Shown here: one piece after another, positions 1 through 11,943 of the stretch
How the letters are laid out: every line of letters starts with the position of its first letter
How positions within the stretch are numbered: the first letter of the stretch is position 1
Source of the DNA: Epiperipatus broadwayi
Taxonomy: Eukaryota; Onychophora; Udeonychophora; Euonychophora; Peripatidae
NCBI GenBank assembly: GCA_028023455.1
Contig: JAQFVV010012418.1
Location: forward strand, 10,890,563 to 10,954,562
Direction of reading: 5' to 3'
DNA: 64,000 nt
The notes under the pieces: generated by a model
Seen by the model: the letters and a program-made list of their open reading frames with translations, nothing else
Database searches by the model: none
Told to the model about the DNA's origin: nothing
Program-made: the position numbers and the translations under genes

Positions 1-604
<604 letters not shown>

Positions 605-1420
605 TGTTTTGTTAACCATAAATATTTATTATCTATTTATTTTATACTAATCTACCTGTTATAAAGTACTATCTGTTTGCCTAGAGTAAGCCTTGAGTAA
701 TTGGCTTTATTGTCTTAGTTATCTTTATGTTTGTTATATATTTCCTAATTGAAATTTTTGATATATTTATTTATGAATATTATTATGTATCACTGTTCAG
801 TTATATAGTTTAAACCTAGATTAGGCATCTGGAGTATATTAAAATATAATGTACTTTACCATTACCTAATAACAAAATGTGGATGCCTTATCAAAGATTG
901 TATCATCTTTGTTGGGTACAATGTACTTTGTTTGATGGAATGTGAGATTCATTACTTGTTGCCATTATGTAAAATAAAACTTGTTGCTAGATATTTTTGC
1001 CTTTGATAATTTTTTATTTATACTTTTCACCAAATTAGCTAACTAGTACAATATTGTAAATGAATTTTATGAAACCAAGCAATGGTTCAGTGCTGATAGA
1101 ATGTCCACTAATGGGGGTATAAATTCAAACCTTTGCTGCTAGAAGCATCATTATGAGGATTAACTAGTAATAGCATCATTCCAATAACTTTTGGTATCAT
1201 ACATTATATCCATATGAAGAGCAGGAAGTATTTGTGGAATGAACATTATCAGCAATAGATTCTTAAACCTGAAATGCACTTCAGTATGCTCATCATAGAT
1301 ATTACATTTTATTGCCTAAGTGTGATCTGATCCTAGTTCCTATTGTGACATCTGGTTACAATATATATATTCTCATGGATAAATGATAAATCCAAAGTAT
1401 TATTTCTGGGAGATTTGGTG
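605..1420. other. AT-rich non-coding sequence
   Basis: No gene, RNA or repeat boundary recognised. Short poly-A and poly-T runs only. Confidence 0.5.
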
Positions 1421-2214
1421 TAGTAAAAATGTAATAACTAAATAGCTGATGTTTCAGTACAATAACAAGTACTCTCCTCAGAGCTTTTTCTTTCTCAAAT
1501 CATAAGAATGTGGGTGGTGAGATTTAAAATTGTTATTTTTTTCTTTGTTATTTTCTTCCATTTTCAAATTCTATTGGCTGAGAAGTTTTAAAAAAATATT
1601 TTATCCAATAGATTTTCAAAATATTGCTAATTTTCTTTAATTCACACTTTTCATTAATGCTCTTAAATCTTTTAAATAAACCATTTTCACACACTAAAGA
1701 TAAATTCCTTTGAAGTGTCACAGTGCATATGAAATTCCATGTGATGTTTTTTTACATTCATACAATGGACAGACAATTGAAAAATAAACATAAGAAATGA
1801 AGAACACATTTTGGCATTTTAGAGAAAAATGTAATTTACTTGCCATTTATTGACACATTAATATCAACTAACCATGACATCAATTTTTATAAAACACATA
1901 TTCTGACAAAAATTGAATAATATGACCAGAAATTTCTTAGGGAAACTATACATATTTTTAAAGAACCTAAAAGTATAAATGAAAAGTTTGAATTTAAAAA
2001 AATTAACAATATTTGGAAAAAGATAATGGAGAATAAATTATTTTTTAAAACTTCTTAACCAATAGAATTTGAGAATGAGGAAAAAATAACAGGAAAAAAT
2101 AACGATTTTAAATCTTACCACATACGTTCTTATGATTTGAGAAAAAAGAAGCTCTAAGGAAAATACTTGTTATTGCACTGAAGCATCAACTATTTAGCTA
2201 TTATATTTTTACTA
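1421..2214. mobile_element. Inverted-repeat (foldback/MITE-like) element, 794 bp
   Basis: The left end begins TAGTAAAAATGTAATAACTA and the reverse complement of the right end begins TAGTAAAAATATAATAGCTA. Similarity between the arms continues inward for about 250 bp or more with scattered substitutions (1421-1690 against about 1950-2214), leaving a less matched centre. No transposase frame lies inside, so this would be a non-autonomous element. I do not see a convincing target-site duplication, so the exact ends are uncertain by a few bases. Confidence 0.75.
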
Positions 2215-3309
2215 TGTGGAAGCTCAAAGAAATAAAACTATATGTATTGTACCGGATTGATCTGCAGAATGAACTTACTTACACGAATATATGTTTTGGC
2301 TGATTTCAAACTTCTTCATAATACATTTATAATCTTATTTACTTATAAATGTTACGTGAACGAACCGGCGTGTTCGAGCAAAATGGGAAATATTATTGAT
2401 AGCTTTAACTATCAACAATACCCATGATCTGATCATGGCCCACCTCGGCTGCTAGATTCAAACCTCTACTATACAAACACTTTATTTGTTTTAGAGTAAA
2501 CCCCGGGCACCAGCTAGTCTCAGACTAATGTATTTGGTCAGTAGGCTCATAATGCAGCGCTCGAAACAATCCCTAAACTAGCTCAGTCTAATTTTAATCA
2601 ATAATAAGATATAGTTTAATTAGTGGTGAAAGAATGGATAAAAGATTGGTAAGAGAATTGATAAAAGGAGATTGATAAAAAGAATTGACTGACAAATAAA
2701 GTTTATGTTTTAAAGACCATTTATTTTAATTAACATTTACTAATTTTAAACATTTTCTAAATGTAATATAACACACGCACATTTTAATTTAACACACTAT
2801 AATATGTCTTATGAGAAAGCAAAATAATATTTGACATTGATAAATTATCTAGCATTCACAAACACAAACATCAATAGTTCATTTTATGCATGCTTATAGA
2901 GTTCAAATTACTTGTCTCTGGAGGATTTACGAATTAAAGCGGTGGCTACTATATATAAATGAAAATAATAAAATGTTTTACCTAGGATTTTTGGAACATG
3001 GATATTGCTTGTTGTTAGCTGCTTCCAATGAAGTATATCTAACCAGTTAGATTTGATGTTTCTTGAAGAGATTTGATGCTAATCTGTTGGGTTTATTCTT
3101 GGAGACAGATGAACATTGACAGAGGATTTCTGAGCTGTTATGCAGACCCTATTTCCCGGGCAGCTTTTGCTGATCTTGTTGGACTAAAGGGCTGAAGTAA
3201 GAGCGTATGTTCCCAAAAGCTGCTCAGCACTGCATTTCTGTTTCTGGATACATAATATAAACTGCACTGTTATCTCTGGACTAGACTAGTATAAAAACTA
3301 GACTGAAAC
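2215..3309. other. Non-coding; GC-richer patch with weak tRNA-like motif at about 2415-2590
   Basis: Mostly AT-rich. Around 2415-2590 the composition rises and the minus strand has a box-B-like GAGGTTTGAATC. A palindrome CCATGATCTGATCATGG lies at 2422-2438. This may be a decayed SINE, but no full tRNA-like head is visible. A second GC-richer patch lies at about 3100-3260 with no recognised content. Confidence 0.35.
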
Positions 3310-3929
3310 TGACTTCTTTTGTTCTGTGGCTCCTTTTATAAACATTAATCCTGCCAAGAATGCAATTTCAGATGCTCATGCTATCTCTGTAATCCCTTTA
3401 AAAATAACATTTAATTAGCAAAATATATTCAACAGATAAGGCTCAAAATACCATTTTAGCTGTTTTGAAAGATTTGAAAACAACTGATAAACGATTTGTT
3501 TTCGATCTTAATTAAGATTTATAAATTTTAATTATAGACAACGAATTCACTAGAGATAAAGATAATTTCAGTATTTCAAGCCGTCCCCATTTTTCTTTGT
3601 TGTTACATTCCAATAGTTTAATTAAATACTTTAAATCAAAATACATATAGATATAACAAAAAATTTACAATTATATAAAGAAAATGTTTAGTTGTCAGCA
3701 ATAAACCTTAATAACATTATTGCTTCATTCATATATATACACATCACACACATTACTGTTTTACTTTACTAAATAAAAAATAATTTTACTAATTTCTCTA
3801 ATCATTATGCATACAGTGTGTGGGTGAATGGCATATATTTATGGTGAGGTCTGAATTGCAGGCCCCATAGGAGGTTAGTGTAGATGGTGAAGCATGAAGC
3901 TTGATGATGATTAGACATTGACTACTTCA
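3310..3929. repeat. 620 bp direct repeat, left copy (TG...CA ends)
   Basis: This block is nearly identical (I estimate about 95%) to 6328-6949 in the same orientation. Both copies start TGACTTCTTT and end GACTRCTTCA, so they carry TG...CA ends like an LTR. The 2.4 kb between them has no coding capacity, no primer-binding-like motif directly after the left copy, and no flanking target-site duplication. It may be an LTR pair of a decayed or non-autonomous element, or two insertions of one dispersed element. Confidence 0.85.
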
Positions 3930-6327
3930 TTCTTCCCCACTTAAAGTGATCAAAAAAAATCAATAGAAAAAGCCTGGAAAAAAAAATCCACTGTACCGGT
4001 CAAAACAGTATGCTCATTTAACAAGATTCAAATCCTAAGCAAAAGTATCTCAAATCCAATCATGCTCGAGATACACAGGTCTGGAGTAATCCTGAATTCT
4101 AACCTATTTGCCTATTCTTTGAATCTCTGACCCAATGAACAACAATACTGGGAATACTGTAAAATTACTTTAATTCCGTGCACAGAAGCAGAGGGGTAGA
4201 GCATAAGATCAGACTGATGATGATGATCAAGGTTGGAGTAGCCCAGGAATTACATTTGTGTCAGTTATATTAGTGCTAAGTTATTAGCTAAAGAAAATAG
4301 TTCTAAATATTAACTAGAAAATAATAATTCAAAAACAACAAACCAGGATTTACATGAAGTTATATATAAATTTAATAAATGTAGAAAATGCATATATATG
4401 TTACAAAATTGTTTGACGCTTGGAGTAATATTATACATTTGGAAAATTTTGGGATTTGTTTTATAAAATCCCCTTTACATCAATTATTTCATGGATATAA
4501 TTTTATAGAATGTGTTATAAGTTGTATGGGGTTAATATGCCAATTTACAAATGTTTACAAATAAAATGCTGTCAATGCATAAAACAATCTACAAGATCGG
4601 AACAGATTCGGATTACAGAAAGATATCTTATAAGTTAGCATTAATCATTTTGACAAGTAAATATAAACATACAATCTCAATCATTTATTTACAATCTTAA
4701 AATTATTATATATGTTTGATCAGCATTGTTTTGACATGGCGTCTTTGGAATAAGTATACAAGAAACAAACAATGTGCTACATTTATGAGAATAAGTTATG
4801 CAATCATTTATATAAATTAGATTTACGTCTATAGGAATCGATAATGGTTTTTAAAAGAAAGCAGTTTAACTCAATGAACTGAATGTATTTTATGAAATGA
4901 ATCATCATCTTTAGCATATCATTGTGACTTACTAAGGTTAGGCAGATGGCGATCAAATTAAAGAGCAGAGTAACGGTACTAGCATACATTAAAGAAATCT
5001 GGCCTTCATGGCAGTTTTGGATATTCTATCATTTTAAAGAATATTTGAGACGAAATTAGATTTGATATGTCCGCGCATTCTGGCAGAGCAATATCGAAGG
5101 CGAGGCTGGGTTTGAAAGCCCAGATCTGGATGAGCTGTCATCCGCAGCACACAAACCTCATAAACTTTACATTCCACAGGTAGTAGTGTCCCTGATTATG
5201 AACGATTTTGAAAAGTAGGACAGGAGCATCAGGCTCGTCCCTAATGACAAAACAATCAAGAAATGGAAAAGATAAAATATCAGAATAAAGAAAAGGTATG
5301 CCAGCAACGTTATTGGACATGAATATAATTTTTATAATATAATTTTCATATAATATTATTTTAGAACTTGGAAGTGGTCTAACCTCTTGCGCAACAATCT
5401 GTTTTCAATTCTGAGTCATTTAACAAATCATAATGAATAATAACTTTTATTTATAATATTAAGCTAATAAAATTTATATTTAAATTCGATTCCCATATAC
5501 GTATTATGGGTTACATTAGCCCTTAGGCAACAGCAGAAAAGGATAGACTAATTATTTTAATCAAGGTTCACAATCTTTTAAAAAGAAATTTAAAATACAA
5601 TTTCAAAGCAGTAAACTTAGCAGAATTCATCCACAATAAAAGTTTTTAATTGACTTCAAGAATAATGAATTTTAAAATGAAACCAAACTCGTGAGCAATT
5701 TCTATTTAATATAAACAAAACTTTATTGATAGGTCTTAAATAAAGCCCAGCCTTTTTCCAAGTAAAACAATTATTTTCCCCCTTTACTCATGAATTTGGC
5801 AATTTTTGGCATATTAGAGAAAATAAATTATATCTATACATTAAACAAAATACATACAATCTCAATGGAGCCGCACACCATTATATATATAAGTTAATTA
5901 ATCATGAAAGGTAAGTTAAAATACATTATATTAATAAAAGATTATGGAGAGTTTAAAAGCAAAATTAGCAGAAGCTTATAAAAGAATATATAAATTAAAA
6001 TATGAAGGTTGAACTATAGATTACAAATTAAAAAAGTATTGACTTATGAAGGCAGCTTTACATTAAAGGTTTTACCTAAGGAAAGCAGCATAGCAAGTAG
6101 ATGCAGAATAGGCAGTCAACAGCTGGAACAGCGATGGTCATCTTGGGTGGCCAGTTGGATGGAACATGCAGCAGGCAGGGAAACAGTTCTCTGAGAGAAG
6201 AAGAGAAAGGTGAAAAGATTCCTCTACTCATGCTTCATCACACAGAACTTGTGTTGGTTTCTTAAAAGTAACTAAATTCAACTGACTCTAAAAACTCCTC
6301 TGAACTCAACTAAAAACTCTAAGTAAC
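3930..6327. other. Spacer between the two 620 bp repeats; no gene recognised
   Basis: Mostly AT-rich with two GC-richer patches. The patch at 5050-5320 is described separately. The patch at about 6080-6260 includes a purine-rich run near 6194-6222 but no recognisable protein. If the flanking repeats are LTRs this is the internal region, yet I see no Gag, protease, RT or integrase signature in any frame. Confidence 0.4.
5050..5330 (-). other. GC- and CpG-richer patch with short open frame and T-arm-like hairpin
   Basis: On the minus strand a 60-codon frame (5138-5320) runs through a patch of distinctly higher GC than its surroundings. I do not recognise the peptide. Just downstream on the same strand lies CTGGG, an 8-base loop and CCCAG, resembling a tRNA T-arm or box B. 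The patch could be a decayed SINE or a stray exon. Confidence 0.25.
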
Positions 6328-6949
6328 TGACTTCTTTAAGTTCTGTGGCTCCTTTTATAAACATTAATCCTGCCAAAAATGCAATTTCAGATGCTCATGC
6401 TATCTCTGTAATCCCTTTAAAAACAACATTTGTTTAGCAAAATATTTTCAACAGATAAGGCTCGAAATACCATTTTAGCTGTTTTGAAAGATTTGAAAAC
6501 AACTGATAAATGATTTGTTTTCAATCTTAATTAAAATTTATAAATTTCAATTATAGACAATGATCTCACTAGAGATAAAGATAATTTCAGTATTTCAAAC
6601 CTTCCCCATTTTTTATTGTTGTTACATTCCAATAGTTTAATTAAATACTTTAAATCAAAATACATATAGATATAACAAAAAAATTTACAATTATATAAAG
6701 AAAATGTTTAGTTGTCAGCAATAAACCTTAATAACATTATTGCTTCATTCATATATATATACATCACACACACTACTGTTTTACTTTACTAAATAAAAAT
6801 TAATTTTACTAATTTCTCTAATCATTATGCATACAGTGTGTGGGTGAATGGCATATATTTATGGTGAGGTCTGAATTGCAGGCCCCATAGGAGATTAGTG
6901 TAGATGGTGAAGCATGAAGCTCAATGATGATTAGACATTGACTGCTTCA
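6328..6949. repeat. 620 bp direct repeat, right copy (TG...CA ends)
   Basis: Partner of 3310-3929 in the same orientation. Differences are mostly single transitions and small indels. The end is followed at once by a short TA run. Confidence 0.85.
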
Positions 6950-7183
6950 ATATATATAAAAGACATGTTTGCTGGTTCATCCATGTTAAAATATTTTAAA
7001 TATTGATATACTGATGTTTCGACTTGGTAACACAAGTCATCCACAGAGTGATTAAAGGTAGCAAGATGGTTGTAGAGGCACTACAATCACTGATTTGAAA
7101 AAAACGTTAAAGTTTCACCAATAGCAAAAATGTTAAATTAAGAATGTTTTTTAAAAAAATCTTTCCAAATAGGAGGAAGTTTG

Positions 7184-7184
<1 letters not shown>

Positions 7185-7259
<75 letters not shown>

Positions 7260-7269
7260 CCCCCCCCCC
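7185..7269. repeat. (TA)n microsatellite followed by a C12 homopolymer
   Basis: About 73 bp of TA repeat (7185-7257) runs directly into twelve C residues (7258-7269). It sits immediately 5' of a hammerhead-family repeat copy, at the position where other copies carry the ribozyme. Confidence 0.95.
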
Positions 7270-7368
7270 GTTATCTTTTCAACATATGTGTGTTCAGGTG
7301 TATCAGTGTTATGAGATAGTGTGGAGAGTGGTAGGTCATGTGAAAGTCTGTGCTCATACCCGTCTATT
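7270..7368 (+). repeat. Hammerhead-family repeat, partial copy A (3' portion only)
   Basis: Aligns with the part of the family that lies 3' of the ribozyme in the copies near 24 kb: a CACATATGTGTG-like block, TGTATCAGTGTTATGAG, then GAAAGTCTGTGCTCA, matching the family's GAAAGTCTGGGTTCAAAT. The ribozyme is missing and its place is occupied by a TA and C tract. A further TA tract (7367-7391) follows at the 3' edge. Confidence 0.65.
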
Positions 7369-7391
7369 ATATATATATATATATATATATA
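7367..7391. repeat. (TA)n microsatellite
   Basis: Short TA tract between hammerhead-repeat copy A and the left terminus of the 1.47 kb palindrome. It provides the TA flank of that element. Confidence 0.9.
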
Positions 7392-7392
7392 G

Positions 7393-8859
7393 TAAAACTG
7401 ACTTATAGCGGTTTTGACACTTCACTCTCTATTTTTAAAAAACTTAACTACTATTTTTTCCTACTAACTGTATCCAACTTTAATCAGTATATGTAACTAT
7501 ATCTAAGTATAAATGTTAATAAAAAAAAATTTAAAAAAAACTTACATTTTCATGCATAGTTTTCACTTCTAGTGGTCTTTGCTCTATATATAACTGTAAA
7601 TAAATAAACCAAATGTATCCAACTTTAATCAGTTTATCTAACAATAAATAAACTATGTCTAAATATAAATATTAATAAAAAAATGTAATAAAACTTACTT
7701 TTTTATGCATACTTTTCACTTGGAATGTATATCTAGCAGTCTTTACTGTATATATAACTATAAATAAATAAAGTATATTAACTATCAATGTTGTTACATA
7801 AAGATGAATAAATAAAAAAAAAGAACTTACATTTCCGCAGGTAGGATACGTGTTTCGAACTACGTTATTCTCACTATGTAATTGCAAAGTATATCTAACT
7901 ATAAATGTATTTTTTACATGAAGATTAATAAATAAAATGTAATAAAACTTACATTTTTATGCTCTATTTAGTGTCACCAAAAAAAGTCCCTGCTGTCAAA
8001 ATTATGAACTACTTTTGTCACGTATAATTTTTGCCGCATGTAATTCCCCTCCCCCCCCCCATCCACTTCCTTTTTTGCTGAAAAAAGATTCAAATCAATG
8101 TTAAAAACAAGTATGTCAAATTGTGAACAACTGTTTTAACATTGATTTGAATCTTTTTTCGGCAAAAAAAGTAAATGGATGGGGGGGGGAGGGGAATTAC
8201 ACGCAGCAAAAATTACACATGACAAAAGTAGTTTATAATTATGACAGTAGGGACTTTATTGGTGACACTTATCTTCTCTAAATAGAGCATAAAAATGTAA
8301 GTTTTATTACATTTTATTTATTAATCTTCATGTAAAAAATACATTTATATTTAGATATACTTTGCAATTACATAGTGAGAATAACATAGTTCGAAACACG
8401 TATCCTGCCTGCAGGAAATGTAAGTTCATTTTTTATTTTATTTATTCATCTTTATGTAAAAACATTTATAGTTAATATAATTTATTTATTTATAGTTATA
8501 TATACAGTAAAGACCACTAGATATACATTCCAAGTGAAAAGTAGGCATAAAAATGTAAGTTTTATTACATTTTTTTATTAATATTTATATTTAGACATAG
8601 TTTATTTATTGTTAGATAAACTGATTAAAGTTGGATGCATTTGGTTTATTTATTTACAGTTATATATACAGCAAAGACCGCTGGAAGTGAAAACTACGCA
8701 TGAAAATGTAAGTTTTTTTTAAATTTTTTTTTATTAACATTTATACTTAGATATAGTTACATACACTGATTAAAGTTGGATACAGTTAGTAGGAAAAAAA
8801 AGTAGTTAAGTTTTTAAAAATAGAGGGCAAAGTATCGAGACCGCTATAAGTCAGTTTTA
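7393..8859. mobile_element. 1.47 kb palindromic non-autonomous DNA element
   Basis: Left end TAAAACTGACTTATAGCGGT is repeated inverted at the right end. The arms (about 7393-8106 and 8133-8859) match along nearly their whole length around a centre of about 25 bases. Both ends abut TA repeats, consistent with TA target duplication as in Tc1/mariner/pogo elements, and the terminal sequence has a pogo/Tigger-like look; both are inference. The arms are built from sub-repeats of about 150 bp (7468-7617, 7618-7780 and further decayed units), each containing ATCCAACTTTAATCAGT or a TGTAAGTTTTATTACA-type block. The inner 300 bp (about 7970-8270), starting GTGTCACCAA, looks like a nested inverted repeat. 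No transposase is encoded. Confidence 0.85.
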
Positions 8860-8939
8860 TATATATATATGCAATGATAGCTCATGATTCCATGAAAACT
8901 GTATAATCTGAAATGTTTTAACATTTTTAATAGGGTGGA

Positions 8940-8990
<51 letters not shown>

Positions 8991-10280
8991 CATCATCATC
9001 ATCAAATGGCTTATATAAAATCTGAGTTTAAGAAGTAATATATTTCAGCCATGACCCATGAACCTTGAACTCTAACACCACACTAAACCATACAGGATAA
9101 TAGGCTAATGAAGATATGACTACAGAAATTATATCTTACATTTGGGCTTATTGTTTTTATTATATTCATATCCATTAAAATTTGCTTTCAAATTGATATG
9201 TGGTTATATTTTTAATAACGAATTCCTGTCATTGTTTTTGGCTTACTGTTAATATATTCATCACATACTTTTATTTTTGTTAATTTATTTTTATTTTTTT
9301 ATTGATTTATCTTATTATCTTATAATGATAAATGATTTCAACTAAAATGCATAATAGTAAGCAAAATAATATAGAGCTGACACTAAAATACTACTTTTAA
9401 GTGTCTTCAAGCTACAATTTTAAAATGAAAACCAGGACAGTAAAATTACATGTTGTTGGGCCATTTGATTTTAATTTAAGTTATATGGATTCATGAATGT
9501 GAAGCAGTATCCAATTATATGCATATGTGTGTGTTTGCACGTGTAGATAAAAAATGATGAATGCATGAGTAAATGGAATAATATAAAAAGGTTATCTGAG
9601 AATAAAATTTATACTTTTGTAAAAGCAGAATGTCTTTTTTTTTTCTAAGATAAGAATAGTCAGTAATCTAATTAACTTGATTTTTAAATCTAATTTGGAG
9701 AATTAATAACACTTATTATTCGTGATATTGCAAAATGAATTTTGACATTTTTATAATAGTCGCAATTAACACATGAATGAAAAATGTAATTAATTATTCA
9801 CTGACGCCATTTTTAAATACTCCATTAGCATTTTACATAAATCAATATTTTCAAAGGTGAAAAAGCATTCTATTATAAATAAATATTACTAATCTAAAAA
9901 TAAAATCATTGTAAGAGAATTAATTAAATTAACCGTTTAAATTTTTTTTTTCTAATCTAATTTATCCTTAAGTATATAATTATATATCAACTAAATCAAA
10001 TATATATATATATACATAGAAATTGTTAACAACTAAAGTCTAAGGTTAAACAAATATTTTAAATTAAATTATATTTGCTTTTATTTAATTTAATTTGATA
10101 TTATGAATACAAATTTGTTTTAAAATTATTTGAGTGTGACTTATTATTATGTTATGTTTGACAATATATTCTGGCCTGCTGGTTTAATAAACACTATATG
10201 GAAATAATTAATTGTTTCATAGTGAATCTTAAGTTTGTGATTTTAAAATGACTTTTAGCTAAAACTTATTTCATATATAT
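8860..10280. other. AT-rich non-coding sequence with one AAT/CAT microsatellite
   Basis: Contains an (AAT)n tract at about 8940-8990 followed by five CAT units to 9004. Nothing else recognised. Confidence 0.5.
8940..9004. repeat. (AAT)n-(CAT)n compound microsatellite
   Basis: About 17 AAT units followed by five CAT units. Confidence 0.95.
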
Positions 10281-10421
10281 ATACAAACCATTATACAATT
10301 ACAAATATCCAGTAACGCTCTCTGTTTAAAGATCTATATCTCAATAATATCAAACCTTATTGAGATATAGATCTTTAAACGAAGGGTTACTGGATATTTG
10401 TAATTGTATAATGGTTTGTAT
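10281..10421. mobile_element. 141 bp hairpin MITE-like element
   Basis: Two arms of about 65 bp (10281-10347 and 10357-10421) are inverted copies differing at only a few positions, separated by a 9-base loop (TATCAAACC). The outer ends read ATACAAACCATTATACAATT. It would fold into a near-perfect RNA or DNA hairpin. The superfamily is unknown. Confidence 0.85.
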
Positions 10422-10484
10422 ATTTTCTATAATTATTTCAGTTAGTGTTAACAGTAACTTTCTTTATATATATATATTAAACTG

Positions 10485-10640
10485 TCTCAACACCACCACG
10501 CATTCTTTTCAAATCATATGAATAAAGATACAATAAAAGATAAATGCCTCCCAAGATACATTTAGTGCTGAACCAGCACTCATCAGTTGATAATCATTAC
10601 TGTATTTATCTGGAGTTGATGGTATCAATGTTGTGGGTAG
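10485..10640 (-). repeat. Hammerhead-family repeat, copy F
   Basis: Reading the minus strand, sequence before and after the ribozyme resembles the other family members, including a shared AAATGCCTCCCAAGATACAT-like stretch read on the plus strand. The ribozyme at 10547-10592 is described separately. Tail and head are more diverged than in the 24 kb copies. Confidence 0.6.
10547..10592 (-). ncRNA. Hammerhead ribozyme fossil (copy F)
   Basis: On the minus strand: stem I strand ending ATCAA, core CTGATGA (10580-10586), a perfect 6 bp stem II (GTGCTG, loop GTT, CAGCAC, 10565-10579), then TAAA (10561-10564) where an active hammerhead needs GAAA. A minimal stem III with an ATC cleavage-site triplet follows, then TTGG pairing back to CCAA/TCAA of stem I. 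The G12-to-T change should abolish activity. The perfect stem II argues strongly against coincidence. Stem III is so short that activity would be expected only in dimeric form, as known for retrozyme and Penelope-associated hammerheads. Confidence 0.65.
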
Positions 10641-11524
10641 AGTAAGTTTGAATTTCGTAAATCAAAATATAACAGTTTAAAAAATTATTGAAGTACAAAC
10701 CTAGATATCCTGATAACGATCAATATTTATTATAAATAAAAGAACTTGTACTACATAATTCACACTCTAATAATAAAGTTTATTTGAAATGTAAGTAAAA
10801 GAATTTCTCATAATAAGTTGATTAGCACATCCATGAGCTGTGTTCATAACCTGCAATTTAAATTCGAATTAAGTGAATCTTGAAAATTTTTTTCATATTA
10901 CATGCATAGTTATTCCTTAGCCAATCTATCTTATCATTCAGCTATTGGTTACTATATAAATATACAGCTAATTTTAGATAGGTGGTAAAACTCTCACCAC
11001 CTAGAAGTCAGTTAATCTGATAAAAATACTTTTCTACATACTACTTCTGATTAGAAGGGTATTGGATATGTTTTTTGTCTTATTGTAGACTATTTTAAAA
11101 TTGTTTTGTCCTTGCTACTTATATGTGAGTATGTATTTTTGTATGAATCATTCGTAATATTATAAAGACGTATTTCTAAATTTTTGATACAATATATATA
11201 TATGAAAAAAATTTTTTTTTGCTGTCATAACGTGTATTAGTGTGTTTTGCATAGAGAATTATTCCACCCATCACACAAAAATCCTATTTAAAGTTTTTAA
11301 AGTCTTCAAAATGTTCTTCTGCCACAACTACTTCATTGAATTAGATTGCAAATGTTTTGATAAGACCTTTTTGAAGATTTTAGAAACTTTAAATAAGATT
11401 CTTTGAGTACTGGGTGGAATAATTGCTTTACATAGAAAACTAATCCATGGTCCAGCTCCAAAAAGTTTTTATTTTCATTTTTTAACCATGAAAATCTTCA
11501 TTATGATATATGTTATTTTGACCA
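10641..11524. other. AT-rich non-coding sequence
   Basis: No feature recognised. Confidence 0.45.
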
Positions 11525-11535
11525 TGAAAATTTTC

Positions 11536-11572
<37 letters not shown>

Positions 11573-11585
11573 ATTTTCATATATT

Positions 11586-11622
<37 letters not shown>
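11525..11622. repeat. Palindromic TA microsatellite cluster
   Basis: ATGAAAATTTTCAT occurs on both sides of a TA tract (11539-11569), making a palindrome. A second TA tract (11592-11621) abuts the 3' end of hammerhead-repeat copy C. Confidence 0.9.
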
Positions 11623-11624
<2 letters not shown>

Positions 11625-11853
11625 AAACCAGGCACACTTCACAAACCTGGGAGATGAATTGTAAGTATAGAGGATTTGAACTCAGATTTTCAAGCACCCT
11701 TCAACTATCCACACTATCTCATACAACTGATACACATGACCACACACATGTAGAAAAGATTAATAATCACCAATATACGTATTTCATGCTAAAACAGTAC
11801 TCATCACTTGGTCCAGACTATCATCTCTTACACATATATATAATCAATGCTCA

Positions 11854-11854
<1 letters not shown>
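11623..11854 (-). repeat. Hammerhead-family repeat, copy C
   Basis: Minus-strand order: GAGCATTGATTAT, an AGAGATGAT block, the ribozyme (11768-11815), a CACATGTGTGTGGTCATG block, GTATCAGTTGTATGAG, then GAGTTCAAATCC. The last is a good Pol III box B match (GGTTCRANNCC). TA microsatellites flank both ends (11592-11621 and 11855-11920). Confidence 0.75.
11768..11815 (-). ncRNA. Hammerhead ribozyme fossil (copy C)
   Basis: Minus strand: GGACCAA, core GTGATGA (11801-11807; canonical CTGATGA with C3 changed to G), a degraded stem II (GTACT/AGCAT), GAAA (11782-11785), then TACGTATA and TTGGT. The last part fits a 3 bp stem III (ATA/TAT) with a 2-base loop, an ATA cleavage triplet, and TTGGT pairing with ACCAA of stem I. 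The C3 substitution predicts inactivity. This copy preserves the GAAA, stem III and stem I parts that other copies have lost. Confidence 0.65.

Positions 11855-11920
<66 letters not shown>
11855..11920. repeat. (TA)n microsatellite
   Basis: 66 bp TA tract between hammerhead-repeat copy C and the LINE relic. Confidence 0.95.
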
Positions 11921-11922
<2 letters not shown>

Positions 11923-11943
11923 CCATCTAATGGTTTTAACATA

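Noticed and set aside
4214-4240. CTGATGATGATGATCA as a hammerhead core
   Set aside because: It is a GAT run without stem II or GAAA.
7181-7408. Plus-strand frame with repeated Tyr-Ile
   Set aside because: Reads through two TA microsatellites and a hammerhead-family repeat; no gene.
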